Assembly (NCBI GenBank): GCA_963422445.2
Contig: OY729512.2
Span: 2,232,001-2,296,000 of the forward strand
DNA: 64,000 nt
Direction: 5' to 3'
DNA from: G963422445 sp963422445
GTDB taxonomy: Bacteria > Pseudomonadota > Alphaproteobacteria > Thalassobaculales > Thalassobaculaceae
Shown: positions 27,831 to 37,318 of the stretch, piece by piece
Layout of the letters: each line of letters begins with the position of its first letter
Numbering within the stretch: the stretch's first letter is position 1
Notes under the pieces: model-generated
Seen by the model: only the letters and a program-made list of their open reading frames with translations
Database searches by the model: none
Told to the model about the DNA's origin: nothing
Made by a program: the position numbers and the translations under genes

Positions 27831-29567
27831 TTATGGTTCGAACGGTCGGTATTCGATCAAGGCGGACCGGCCGATGATGTCCACGATGGTGATCGACAAT
27901 TCCGCACCATGGGCGTCCGTCAGCCGAATCGGTTTGCCGGGTCGAAACGACACTGGCTGTTGCCGTCCCTCGTCGATGGCGATGTTATCGGCGTACAGAT
28001 AGGTTCGGTCGGAAGCATCGCGTATCGGGTTCAGCCGTCCGCGCAGGCCAGGAAGGTGCCCGGTGCTCTGAGCAAAGATCGCGGCGCCGCCGGGTTCAAG
28101 CGGTTCGAGTTCGAGGAGCAGGCCACCTCGACTTGGCATCCACGCTCGCTCAAGTCCGGCCGCATACCCCGACTTGGCGGCATAGATCGTCATCGGCAGA
28201 TGCGTCGTGTACAGGTCAAGAGCCGCATCGCCGGCCTCGTCGGTCGTCGCGCGCACCCAGGTTTTGTTGGGAAAGAGCGCGAGGACCTCGATGCCCGGAA
28301 CGGGCTCGCCTCCAGAATGCACCGTGACTGTCGCGTCGGCGGGAACAAGCTCCAGCTTCGCGGCAGGAATGCGGAGTATCAAGTTCGATTCGTCGACCAC
28401 TTCGTATTCAGGCGGGACTCCGGTGGCTTCCTGGGTTTCCGTGCGGATGATCGACACGCCGTCCCCCCGGCGTTCCATAAGGTACCTGCGATCACCCGAC
28501 CCCGCCACGTTGGCGACGGGAATGCGACCGAACACGGATGCGATCACCTCGTTACGCGTGGCCTGACTGGCCTCCATGCCTTCGATGGTCATGCCGTTAG
28601 GAAGCTGGCCGGGCGAATCGATCTCCAAGCGGTCTTTGAACATGGATAGCCGGATCCTCCGCGAAGACATGGAGTAGTCGCGGTGCGCGACCGCGTTGAC
28701 TATGGCTTCGAACACGGCGGCTTTGCTGTACTGGGAAACGTCCTCCCGTTCCGGAGTCTTGCGCGCAGATACGCGCATATTGCGAACGACGAACTGGACC
28801 GCGTCCGCGATCTGTGCGGGAAGCGGACCGGCGATCTCCTGCGCGTCCAACTGGCCCGAGGCACGATCCAATCCGCGATAATGCGTCGCCACGATGGTCG
28901 CTTGCGACAACCAGTCCTGCGGTGAAGGAGTACAAAGCAATATGCCGGCCACGGTGGCCCGATCCACGCCAGCTTCGTCCCGCGTCAGTAGGCGGAGATT
29001 CAGCAATCCACGCCGCGGGTCCGTCGCGCCCGATACGCTAAGAAGCGGCTCCCAAAGGCGCTCGCTAAGCGTCTCGAAGCCGGTGTCGGGCACAACTTGC
29101 TTGTCGAACCAGAGATAGCGGTTCTGCGCACGATTCTGCGACAGCCTCAGGCTCTCGGCCCTCTGGAGGCGCCGCTTGGTTGCGCCAACCCGAATGAATG
29201 CCTGCCCGCCCCGTTCATGTAGAGCTTCGCCGCGCGGCACTGCCACCAGAACGAATGACTTTCCATCCAGTTCCCTATGATGGACGTCGACGCGTAATGG
29301 CGGCTCAAGGGCGTCAGTGCTGACCTCTACCAGCAGGTGATCCAAAGCTACCATCTGTTCTCGCGACATACCCTGGATTGTTCCGTCGTCGGCTACCCCG
29401 CACAGCACAATGCCGCCGTCCGCATTGGCAAACGCGCCCAATTCGTCTGCGAGACCGTCTCTGCGCGGGCTGGTCGGTGTGTTGCAGCTGAACTCGATCC
29501 GTTTGAATTCCCACCGACTGTCCTCGCCCAAGCGAAGTTGCCGGCGGATGTCTTCGTCTTGGATCAT
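27831..29567 (-). CDS. Schlafen/AlbA_2-like putative ATP-binding protein with extra C-terminal domains
   Basis: About 578 residues. The N-terminal AlbA_2 (SLFN-like) domain has LGEDSRWEFKRIEFSC, LADELGAFANADGGIVLCGV and AFIRVGATKRRLQ. The middle resembles the RecG-related ATPase C-terminal region (AVFEAIVNAVAHRDYSM, RLEIDSPGQLPNGMTIEGM). After about residue 385 comes a segment like a carboxypeptidase regulatory beta domain (ATVTVHSGGEPVPGIEVLAL, TTDEAGDAALDLYT), then a further beta-rich tail. It is coupled to hsdS (TGATG overlap), so it belongs to the modification operon. COG2865-type proteins are often found in type I R-M loci but their role there is unclear; nucleic-acid binding or an accessory defence role is inference. 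Confidence 0.8.
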   Translation of the reverse strand: MIQDEDIRRQLRLGEDSRWEFKRIEFSCNTPTSPRRDGLADELGAFANADGGIVLCGVADDGTIQGMSREQMVALDHLLVEVSTDALEPPLRVDVHHRELDGKSFVLVAVPRGEALHERGGQAFIRVGATKRRLQRAESLRLSQNRAQNRYLWFDKQVVPDTGFETLSERLWEPLLSVSGATDPRRGLLNLRLLTRDEAGVDRATVAGILLCTPSPQDWLSQATIVATHYRGLDRASGQLDAQEIAGPLPAQIADAVQFVVRNMRVSARKTPEREDVSQYSKAAVFEAIVNAVAHRDYSMSSRRIRLSMFKDRLEIDSPGQLPNGMTIEGMEASQATRNEVIASVFGRIPVANVAGSGDRRYLMERRGDGVSIIRTETQEATGVPPEYEVVDESNLILRIPAAKLELVPADATVTVHSGGEPVPGIEVLALFPNKTWVRATTDEAGDAALDLYTTHLPMTIYAAKSGYAAGLERAWMPSRGGLLLELEPLEPGGAAIFAQSTGHLPGLRGRLNPIRDASDRTYLYADNIAIDEGRQQPVSFRPGKPIRLTDAHGAELSITIVDIIGRSALIEYRPFEP

Positions 29568-30850
29568 CACGTGACCTCCTTCACCGCAGCCTCGGTATCA
29601 CAGAGACGGATTGCGCCGGACATGAGTTTCGGTAGAAGAAGGTCACGGGTCTGTGCAAGAGCGGAGGTTTCTCCAATGTTCGCATCCAGTAGATCAAGAA
29701 GCGGCCGTGCGACGCCCTGATAGGCACAAACAACGTGCTTCGGTGGCAAGCACACTTTGTATTGCGCCATCATCTTCCAGCTCGTGCGTGGCATTTTGGT
29801 GCCAGTAGATGTTCGGTCCGTGTAATCCACGAATTCATCCGAGGACAAGCACGCGAGTGCAAACGCTCCCCACTCCTGTGCCCGTGGAATCACAACAACA
29901 ATGTCGGTCGAGCAAATGCCGTCTAGCGGAGCAATTCCGACCTTATGGAAGTATGGCCGCAGCTTCCCGAACAGGATTTCCCCCTTAAGGAATTGAGTCT
30001 TGTTGCTCTTGACCTTCCCCGCACTATCCCAATCCGAGAGCGCAACCGATCGGCGCGGCATGTGCTCCAGGCCGATATACGGTATGTCCGCGGAAACGTC
30101 AGCAGGACTGACGCCGCGCCGCGGAGATTCCGCAACATCCGCAAGCGTTCCATGGTCCCACCCAACCGGCTTGCCCTCGTCGTCGAGCGCGTCGGGGAAC
30201 AGTTCCCAGAGTTCCGGGGCCAAATATGGAGCGCGACGCTCGGCCTTAGCGCGGGTCGGGCCGAAATCGACGAACCAGTCCTTGAAGATCGCCCGCGCCA
30301 TCGCCTCCAGCGTCTCGTTCATCCGTCGATTCAGCTCGATCTTGTTTTGGATTGGGCCGATGACGCCAACGATTTCTGCCTGTTCCTTGGCGCCGGGAAT
30401 ACCAACAGACGTTCGCTTCAGGTCCTGTATCGTGATGTGCCCCAAACCGGTAGTCTGCTTGTTTCTGGCGATTTCTGCAAACATCGGCTTAAGCCATTTC
30501 AGCAGAAAGAACAGGAAGTCACCGGAGACGCCATCACAAGGGGTCACCTTGAAAATATGCTGATTGAGCTAGCCGTCTTCGCCTTCCCAGCGGAAGACAT
30601 CGATGGATGTATCGGGATTGCCAGACCAAGAGAAGAGCATATCGCCGATTCGGACAGATACCGATGGGCCATAATCCGCCATTGTGCGTGCAGTCTGCGA
30701 AGTTATTCCAGCCTTCAATTCGGCAATCTTGATTATCGGCCGCCCCACCTCGGCGAAATCGATGTTCTTGAAGGCAAGACCGTTCTTCCAGTGGGCCAGA
30801 CTGAAGACGCTGGATCTCCGCCAATCTTCCGGGGCGGCACACTCAACCAT
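29567..30850 (-). pseudogene. hsdS: Type I specificity subunit HsdS with an in-frame amber codon
   Basis: A 427-codon frame. The start MVECAAPEDWRRSSVFSLAH and NGLAFKNIDFAEVGRPIIKI belong to the first target-recognition domain. The central spacer has GVIGPIQNKIELNRRMNETL and AIFKDWFVDFGPTRAKAE, and a second recognition domain (GWDHGTLADVAESPRRGVSP) ends LARTRD-like with LLLPKLMSGAIRL. A TAG at 30569-30571 (codon 94) interrupts FRWEGEDG-LNQHIFKV, where Trp is expected in this family (TGG to TAG). Everything else is in one frame, so loss is due to a single change. It overlaps hsdM by 8 bp. Suppression, or restart downstream, could leave a partial product. Confidence 0.8.
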
Positions 30851-32390
30851 TTGAGCCGATCTTCTCGAGTTTCTTCCGTATGAGGGTGCTTAGCTCGTCA
30901 GCCTCGGCGAACTGCTCCGCAAGCGTTTCCTTCAATTGTGCGAACCGCTCCTCGAATGGCACGCCGTCATCTTCGGTCGCTGCCGCGCCAACATAGCGGC
31001 CGGGCGTCAGGACGTGATTGTGTTCCCTGATCTCCTCCAGCGTGGCGGACTTGCAGAATCCCGGCTCGTCGTCGTACGGGACCGCGTCCGGTGCGGTGCA
31101 CCAAGCGCGGTGCGTTTTAGCGATTCGGGCAATATCCTCGTCGGAAAACTCCCTACGCGTGCGGTCCACCATGTGCCCGAGCTTGCGTGCGTCGATGAAC
31201 AGAACCTCGCCGCGCCGGTCGCGCCAGCCATTGTCGGGGTTCTTGTTGCGCGCCAGGAACCAAAGGCAGGCGGGAATCTGGGTCGAGTAGAAGAGCTGCC
31301 CCGGCAGCGCGATCATGCAATCGACCGCGTCGACCTCGACCAGGGCGCGGCGGATGTCGCCTTCTCCGGATGTGGCCGTGGACATGGAGCCGTTGGCGAG
31401 CACCACGCCCGCCGTCCCATTCGGGGCGAGGTGATGATGGATATGCTGGAGCCAGGCGTAGTTGGCGTTGCCCAGGGGCGGAACGCCGGACGTCCAGCGG
31501 GCGTCCTCGCGCAACCGGTTGCCGCCCCAGTCGGAGATGTTGAACGGCGGATTGGCGAGGATGAAATCCGCCTTGAGGTCCGGCAGCTCGTCCTTGTGGA
31601 AGCTGCCCTCGTTGTTCCAGCGGATGTCGGCATCGAGCCCGCGCACGGCGAGGTTCATCTTGGCGAGCCGCCAAGTCGTGTAGTTGCTCTCCTGTCCGTA
31701 GATCGCGATGTCGCCGATGCGCCCGCCATGCTCCTCCACGAATCTTTCGGACTGGACGAACATGCCTCCGGAACCGCAGCACGGGTCGTAGACCCGACCC
31801 TTGTACGGCTCCAGCATTTCCACCAGCAGCCGGACGACGGAGCGAGGCGTGTAGAATTCACCCCCGCGCTTGCCCTCGGCCCCGGCGAAGCCACTCAGGA
31901 AGTATTCGTAGACACGTCCGAGGATGTCGCGGGAGCGGTCGGCATCCTCGGCCATGCCGATGCCACTCACCAGGTCGATCAGTTCGTCGAGCATGACCTT
32001 GTTGAGCGCCGGGCGGGCATACTCCTTGGGCAACACGCCTTTGAGCGAGGCGTTGTTGGCCTCGATCGCCAGCATCGCGTTGTCGACCTCCTTGCCGATA
32101 GCCGGCTGCCTCGCTCCGGCTTGCAGACGCGACCACCGTGCCTCCTTGGGAACCCAGAAAACGTTCTCGGCGAGGTACTCCTCGGGGTCTTCCGCGTCGG
32201 CGAGATCCTCCTCGAGCAGCGCTCCCCGCTTCGCCTCGAAGGCGTCCGAGATGTACTTGAGGAAGATCAGGCCGAGCGCAACATGCTTGTAGTCGGACGG
32301 GTCCAAGTTGCCGCGCAGCTTGTCCGCCGCCGCCCAGAGCCGGGCTTCGAACCCGAGATTGGCGCCGTTGTTGTTCGCTTGCTTCGCCAT
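30843..32390 (-). CDS. hsdM: Type I DNA methyltransferase subunit HsdM
   Basis: 515 residues starting MAKQANNNGANLGFEARLWA. The HsdM N-terminal helical domain has LGLIFLKYISDAFEAKRGAL. The N6-adenine methylase domain follows, with GEFYTPRSVVRLLVEMLEPY, the SAM motif YDPCCGSGGMFVQ and the catalytic motif FILANPPFNISDW. The C terminus is coiled (LKETLAEQFAEADELSTLIR). It methylates DNA with two HsdM per HsdS. The ATG at 32388-32390 fits the family; a longer frame upstream is not conserved. No hsdR is present within the window, so this would be a modification-only locus, and its specificity subunit carries a stop. Confidence 0.92.
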   Translation of the reverse strand: MAKQANNNGANLGFEARLWAAADKLRGNLDPSDYKHVALGLIFLKYISDAFEAKRGALLEEDLADAEDPEEYLAENVFWVPKEARWSRLQAGARQPAIGKEVDNAMLAIEANNASLKGVLPKEYARPALNKVMLDELIDLVSGIGMAEDADRSRDILGRVYEYFLSGFAGAEGKRGGEFYTPRSVVRLLVEMLEPYKGRVYDPCCGSGGMFVQSERFVEEHGGRIGDIAIYGQESNYTTWRLAKMNLAVRGLDADIRWNNEGSFHKDELPDLKADFILANPPFNISDWGGNRLREDARWTSGVPPLGNANYAWLQHIHHHLAPNGTAGVVLANGSMSTATSGEGDIRRALVEVDAVDCMIALPGQLFYSTQIPACLWFLARNKNPDNGWRDRRGEVLFIDARKLGHMVDRTRREFSDEDIARIAKTHRAWCTAPDAVPYDDEPGFCKSATLEEIREHNHVLTPGRYVGAAATEDDGVPFEERFAQLKETLAEQFAEADELSTLIRKKLEKIGSNG

Positions 32391-32709
32391 GTGGTCCGAA
32401 CCCTTGATCGCCGCCGAAGATACAGTTTGCCCCGCCGGCCCCATGAACGCCACGTTGGGCCTGACCGGCACGGCCCGAGCGGGTGAACATCCCGCAGTAC
32501 GCCGCGTCGCCGTTCTGGGGCGTATCCGACGCTGCCCGACAAATCAATACGATGTCGGGTCATGGGGCGCGGATGGTTCCATGTCGCCCGGTTTGCCGTT
32601 CGAGCAACGAGCAATGAGAGTAGGGTCACAACCAGTCCAAGTCGGGTCCGGGAGGCGACCCGGCGTCGCCTCCCGACTCGGCGCCATCCGTCCGCTCGGT
32701 TTCCCTGGG
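32391..32709 (+). other. Non-coding gap upstream of hsdM
   Basis: About 320 bp between hsdM and the broken recombinase. I see no supportable gene. An inverted repeat CCCGACA (32535-32541) ... TGTCGGG (32553-32559) could be an operator or small hairpin about 145 bp upstream of the hsdM start. Confidence 0.4.
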
Positions 32710-33981
32710 TCAGAGCCAAAGGGGAGTTCTTTCCTGTTCCGGCGTGGTCCGCCCCCTGGAGCTTGAAGACTCAGGCACGGCGGCCAATACGTCGCAGTGC
32801 TCTGCCTCGTCCGGCACCGGGGGCGGCTCCGCGCTGTACCCCATGGCGCGGGCGATGACGGCGGCAGCCTGCGCGGCGACGGCGCGCAGCGCGCCATCGT
32901 CGAGATGAGCGTAGATGGCGGTAGTCTCGCGCTGGCGGTGTCCGAGCAGCCGCCCGACGCCGTTCATGACGCCCTGCGAGGCTCAGGTGTGGCGGCAGTC
33001 GTGGATGCGCAGCCCGGGCAGCCCGGCTTCCTCCCGGATGCCGCACCAGAAGGTGTAGAGCCGCGCGGAGGTGAGGTCCTCGGGGAACACCCGCTCGCAG
33101 CCTTGCGTCCGTGGCAGCGCCTTGAGCAGCCGTGCCGCTTCCGGGCCGAGCCAGATGGTGCGCGGCCCGGTCTTGGAGTCTTCGAGCCGGGCGCTTGCGC
33201 CTTCGTCGGACAGCTCGCCGAGCTCGTCCCGGCGCAGGTTGAGCACTTCCGAGAGCCGCGCGCCGGTGAGGGTCAGCAGCCGGATGGCCGCGACCGGCCA
33301 GGGGTGTTCCTCTTGGCGCCGGTCCAGCGCGGCGCCGAGGCGTTCCAGTTCCTGATGGTCGAGGTAGCGGGCGACGGGCTTTTGCGGGTTCCTGACGATG
33401 TTGGCGCAGGCGTCGGGGACGTGCTCGTCCAAGTCGCCCCACTGGCGGGCGGCGGCGAGCATGGCGCGCAGGATCTCGAAGGCGCGGTTGGCAGCACCCG
33501 GTCGGTCGACGCTCGCCGTGTCGAACCAGGCCGACACGCAGGCATGGTCGATGGCGTCGAGCCTGAGACGCCCGAAGGCAGGCATCAGCCGGTTCCGCAT
33601 GTAGATGTCGAAGGTCTTGAGCGAGGACGGTTTCCACCGATGTTCCCGCCGCGCGCGGTAGCGGGCGGCGAAGTCACGGAACAGCGGCGCCTTGTTCTTT
33701 CGCGGCGGCGTCACGGCCTCGCCGCCCCACAGGCGGGCGAGAACGGCGGCGCCTTCCCGGCGCGCCGCGTCGAGGGAGAGTTCCGGGAAGCGCCCGAGGG
33801 TGATCTTGCGCATGCGTCCCCGCACGCGGGTCTGAACTACGTAGGACTTGACCCCCGACGGCTGCACCCTGACCCCGAAATGCGCCAGCAGGTTGTCCCA
33901 GAGCGTGTATTCCTTTGCCGCAGGCTTCGCGGCGGCGATAGCCTTCACGGTGAGCCGGATACGGTGCCTGCTGCCGCTCAT
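32710..33981 (-). pseudogene. Tyrosine recombinase 2, interrupted by a stop
   Basis: It starts MSGSRHRIRLTVKAIAAAKP with a DUF4102-like arm-binding domain (FGVRVQPSGVKSYVVQTRVR), then a core-binding domain and the catalytic domain. The latter has LLTLTGARLSEVLNL (first Arg) and LRIHDCRHT (HxxR). A TGA at 32983-32985 follows directly. The same frame then continues ASQGVMNGVGRLLGHRQRET and TAIYAHLDD with the third-box His and the catalytic Tyr. About five residues usual before GRLLGH are missing. The stop therefore falls between HxxR and Tyr. The start overlaps the stop of recombinase 1 as ATGA. Confidence 0.82.
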
Positions 33982-35120
33982 CGTCCGCCCTCCTTCCCGC
34001 TTCCGGTCATGGCGTCGTTGACGATGCCGGAAATGCGCCCCGCCGCCGCGCGGACGTGCTCGTCGGCGAGATGGGCATAGCGTTCGGTGGAGGCGGTGTC
34101 GGCGTGGCCGAGCAGGCGGCCGACGGTGTAGAGGTCGAGCCCGCTCATCACCGCATGGGAAGCGAACGTATGACGGCAGTCGTGGATGCGAACATCGTCC
34201 AGCCCGGCGAGACTGCGCAGCTTCTGCCAGCGCAGCCCGAGGTCGGTCATCGGCCCGTCCTCCCTGCGGTTCGGAAACACGAACCGTCCCTTGCGCGGCA
34301 GGCCGTTGAGGACGGCACACGCGGGAGGCGGAAGCTGGACCGTCTTCGGCCCGGTCTTGCTATCGGGCAGAACGGCGCGGGTGCCGCATATCCAGTCCCA
34401 CCGCAGGCCGGTGATCTCGGACGACCGCGCGCCGGTGAACAGCAGGAGCCGGATCACCGCGGCGGCTTGCCGGTCGTCCGCGTGATCAAGAACGAAGCCG
34501 AGGCGCTTCAGCTCGTCCAGCGACAGGAAGCGCTCGCGCGGCGTGGTCTTGTAGCGCCGCATGTTGCGGCAGGGGTTGGAGCCCTGCGGGCGAAGGTCCC
34601 AAAGCTCGGCTTGGCGCATCATGACGGAGAGCACCGGCAGGGTCCGGTTGGCGTTGCCGGGCGTGCCGCTCAGGGAATCGAACCAGCGCCGCACGTCGGC
34701 GCGGTCGATCTCCGCAACGCGCATCGCACCGAAGAAGGGCACGAGGTAGCGGCCGGTAAGGTGGGCGTTGCTCTCTCGCGTGGACGGCTTCCAGCGCCGT
34801 CCCTGGCGGCGCATGAACTCCTGCGCGAAATCGGCGAACAACGGGCCGGTCTCACGTTCGGCTTTGACGGCCGCGATGGCGGCGACCGCCTTCGCTCTCG
34901 CCTCGGCGGCGGTCATCTCGTCCGCCGTGCCGAGGATCGTCTTGGGCACGCCGACCGGGCGCGAGGCCCAAACGAAGAAAGTCCTGGTTCCGTTCTTGGC
35001 GACGGTGAAGCCGAACTGGGGCAGGTCGGTGTCGATGACGGTGAGGCCGTATCGTCCGGGCTTTTTCTCCCGGAAGGTGCGGCGGACGGTCCACTCGTTG
35101 ATCGTGGCGTGGATGCGCAT
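33978..35120 (-). CDS. Tyrosine recombinase 1 (integrase)
   Basis: About 380 residues starting MRIHATINEWTVRRTFREKK. The arm-binding domain (FGFTVAKNGTRTFFVWASRP) and the core-binding SAM-like domain (FADFAQEFMRRQGRRWKPST) precede the catalytic domain. All catalytic residues are visible: LLLFTGARSSEITGL, VRIHDCRHTFASH, VGRLLGHADTASTERYAHLA. It is intact and would catalyse integration or excision of the element. The start was chosen at ATG 35118-35120, where conservation begins; the frame opens at 35195. It is the upstream member of an overlapping pair with recombinase 2. No tRNA or obvious att repeat is visible nearby. Confidence 0.88.
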   Translation of the reverse strand: MRIHATINEWTVRRTFREKKPGRYGLTVIDTDLPQFGFTVAKNGTRTFFVWASRPVGVPKTILGTADEMTAAEARAKAVAAIAAVKAERETGPLFADFAQEFMRRQGRRWKPSTRESNAHLTGRYLVPFFGAMRVAEIDRADVRRWFDSLSGTPGNANRTLPVLSVMMRQAELWDLRPQGSNPCRNMRRYKTTPRERFLSLDELKRLGFVLDHADDRQAAAVIRLLLFTGARSSEITGLRWDWICGTRAVLPDSKTGPKTVQLPPPACAVLNGLPRKGRFVFPNRREDGPMTDLGLRWQKLRSLAGLDDVRIHDCRHTFASHAVMSGLDLYTVGRLLGHADTASTERYAHLADEHVRAAAGRISGIVNDAMTGSGKEGGR

Positions 35121-35240
35121 GGGCGTGTCTCCGTTGTCGGTTCCCTCGGGCGCCGTCCGTTCCAAGGGAACGAAACGGCGGTTCTGGACTGACAACGCGG
35201 CCCGCGCGGGGCATCACGGCGGTCAACCGAATCCGGCCTA

Positions 35241-35755
35241 ATATACTGTTATAAAACGGAAATCTCCCGATGAAGGCGAGCCAGCCGGGCCTCGCTCAAT
35301 GCACCGTCGGTGCGTCGGGTGTGAGAACCGAGCCGCCTCCGGCGTCGAGGCCGGTACCCAGAGGCGGCATTCACGATGGGAGAATCGGCGCCGGAGGACC
35401 CGGCGGGATGGAGCCGCCGCGGCGATTGAGCGGGGCTCTGGTGCAGCGGGAACTGCACGGGGTGGCGCCCGGCGCGATGCCGGAGCGTTTGGCGGAAGCG
35501 TCCGGGGTTCGCCGGACGCGAGTGAACGGCGAAGTGATTGAGCAGATGTACGGGGCCACCGACACGACGCCGGACACGAGCGCACGGGGCGGTGCGCGAG
35601 CCGGTGCACGCCGAAGGCGGCACGCGATGCAAGCGCGGCGAGCCGGAGCACGAGCAGCGCGCGAAGCGCGCGCGAGCTTCGCTGTCGCGCCATCGTGTCC
35701 GGGCGGATTGAAACGGGCCGCGCCGGAGCGACGCGACCCGTTGCGGTGTTGCGGG
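35241..35755 (+). other. Gap of about 515 bp, no gene supported
   Basis: Very GC-rich with long open frames on both strands, none with recognisable domains or a convincing start. It separates the recombinase pair from the DUF2493 gene. It could contain an attachment site for the recombinases, but I could not find a repeat pair. Confidence 0.4.
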
Positions 35756-36660
35756 TCAGGCAGCCACCTTCATCACCGGGATGCCCATCGCCTTCGCCTT
35801 GTCGGCGAGGTTCGCGGTGATGCCGTTGCCGGGGAAGACGATGACGCCCTTGGGGAGGAGGTTGAGCAGATCGTCGTTGCGCCGGAACGGTGCGGCCCGT
35901 CCGTGCCGTTCCCAGTCCGGCTTGCATACCACTTGGGGCACGCCGCGCTGCTCGGTCCACTGGGCGGCTATCTTCTCGACGCCGGGGCCGCCGCCGTGCG
36001 CGAGGACGAGGTCGGCGTATTTTGCGCGGGCCTTGTCGAGGCTGCGGAAGACGGCGATGGCGACGAGCGTTCCCTCGGGCAGGTGCGACTTTGTCTCGCG
36101 GTCCTTCGCGCGCGGCGGTCCTTGCGCGCGCGAAGGAAGTCGCGGGCGTCGATGGCGGCGGAGGTCAGCGCGCCGGTCTGGCTGATGTGGCTGCCGCGGC
36201 GCGGGCGCCAGACCTCGCCGGTGTCGGCGCGGTACTGTTCGGCCGCCGCGTCGCGCATCTGCTCGAAGGCGTCGCGGCGGTCGCCGAGGTTGCGGGCGCG
36301 GTCGATGGTCAACTCCAACTCGCGCGCCTTGACCTCTCTGCCGTCCTGCGCCGATTGCAGGTCGCGGAGTTCGGGGCTGAGGCGGTCGACGCTGCGGTCG
36401 AGCCTGCGCACCTGGGCGTCGAAGGCGTTGACGATGCCCCACAGCAGGTGCTCGCTTTCGTCGGCGAGCTGGAAGCCGTCGGGCGCTACGCCCTCGGCCA
36501 AGATGCGGAAGGCTTCGCTCACCGCCGTGATGGCCCCGTCACGGTCCCAGACCTCGCGCGGGTCGAACTCGCCGCGCTCGGGGGTGGCGCCGAAGAGCTG
36601 CGCGTTCTTGCAGATCATCGCGGTGGGGGACTGCGCTTCGTGGCTGTCGATGTCGTACAT
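35756..36660 (-). pseudogene. DUF2493-domain protein with a frameshift
   Basis: It starts MYDIDSHEAQSPTAMICKNA. The N-terminal region has LLWGIVNAFDAQVRRLDRSV, VKARELELTIDRARNLGDRR and EQYRADTGEVWRPRRGSHIS with LTSAAIDARDFL, the typical plasmid/ICE form. A second frame supplies the DUF2493 (YspA-like Rossmann) domain: YADLVLAHGGGPGVEKIAAQ, FRRNDDLLNLLPKGVIVFPG and NGITANLADKAKAMGIPV. The shift falls in a tandem near-repeat (CGCGCGCAAGGACCGC then CGCGCGCGAAGGACCGC, around 36110-36140). Removing one unit could join the frames. DUF2493 proteins are frequent on alphaproteobacterial plasmids and ICEs; their function is unknown. Confidence 0.75.
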
Positions 36661-36965
36661 GATCGTCTCCTCGCTTGTGTTGGTGAGCCGTCCGGCCCGG
36701 TGACCGGTGCGGTGCTCGCTCCGGCGCATGTCTCATTGGGACACGCGCGCGCAGCGGAGCCACCGGGTCCAGGCGCTTCAGCGCCGTTTCATTCCGAGTC
36801 CCAGCCGGAGCGAAGCGGAGGACCCTGCCGCAGGCAGGGTTGGCGCAGTGAGCACGTGTGGGACGATGGGACATACAGAGGAGGGAGCTTTGGTTGGGTC
36901 TGGCACGACCCCCTTGGGCCTCTCGGCCGGCACGGCGCTTCCGGTCGCCGACGGACCTCGCGGCC
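36661..36965 (+). other. Gap with a short palindrome
   Basis: No supportable gene. ACCCTGCC-GCA-GGCAGGGT at 36822-36840 is a perfect 8-bp stem with a 3-nt loop but no T-run follows. The gap leads into an IS1595 fragment. Confidence 0.4.
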
Positions 36966-36969
36966 TCCG

Positions 36970-37157
36970 CACAGAACTTGAACGCCGTGCCGACTACTCG
37001 ATGCCGCCAACATCTGCAATCCGACCTCGATGAGGTCGTCTTCCGCTTCAACCGCCGCCGAACTCGTCACGCCGCCTTCCGCACCATCCTCGGTATCGGC
37101 GTCGCAATCACGCCAGCAATCTACAAAATGTTCATCACACCGGAGCTACAGCGATAA
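36970..37157 (+). pseudogene. IS1595-family transposase, C-terminal fragment
   Basis: CRQHLQSDLDEVVFRFNRRR, then TRHAAFRTILGIGVAITPAI and YKMFITP: the C-terminal part of an IS1595 (ISXO2-like) transposase. A near-identical C-terminus lies on the minus strand at 50830-51190, so two fragments of one IS type exist. It marks the right edge of the conjugative element; core chromosomal genes begin at 37.3 kb. Confidence 0.7.
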
Positions 37158-37318
37158 GCCTTTGCCGCCAAAGGCAAGGATCTCGACCGCAATCTATTGA
37201 TATCGTCGATATTCGCCGAGCGGATCTGCGTCCCGATGCTGGCAGAGGGCAACTTCGCCTTGCGCGGGGTCGCGGCCCAGCAAAAACTGTTTGGAATTGC
37301 CTGACACCGGGCGACTGC

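Noticed and set aside
31007..32486. Long plus-strand frames across hsdM
   Set aside because: The minus strand has unmistakable HsdM motifs; plus-strand translations are compositional artefacts.
36822..36840. Perfect 8-bp stem ACCCTGCC/GGCAGGGT as a terminator
   Set aside because: No T-run on either side; the location between a broken gene and an IS fragment gives no functional context.
37158..37305. A gene for the frame KAFAAKGKDLDRNLLISSIF, ending at about 37303
   Set aside because: About 48 codons after the IS1595 fragment read like protein, but I could not assign a family or a start, so it may be the tail of a lost gene or chance.
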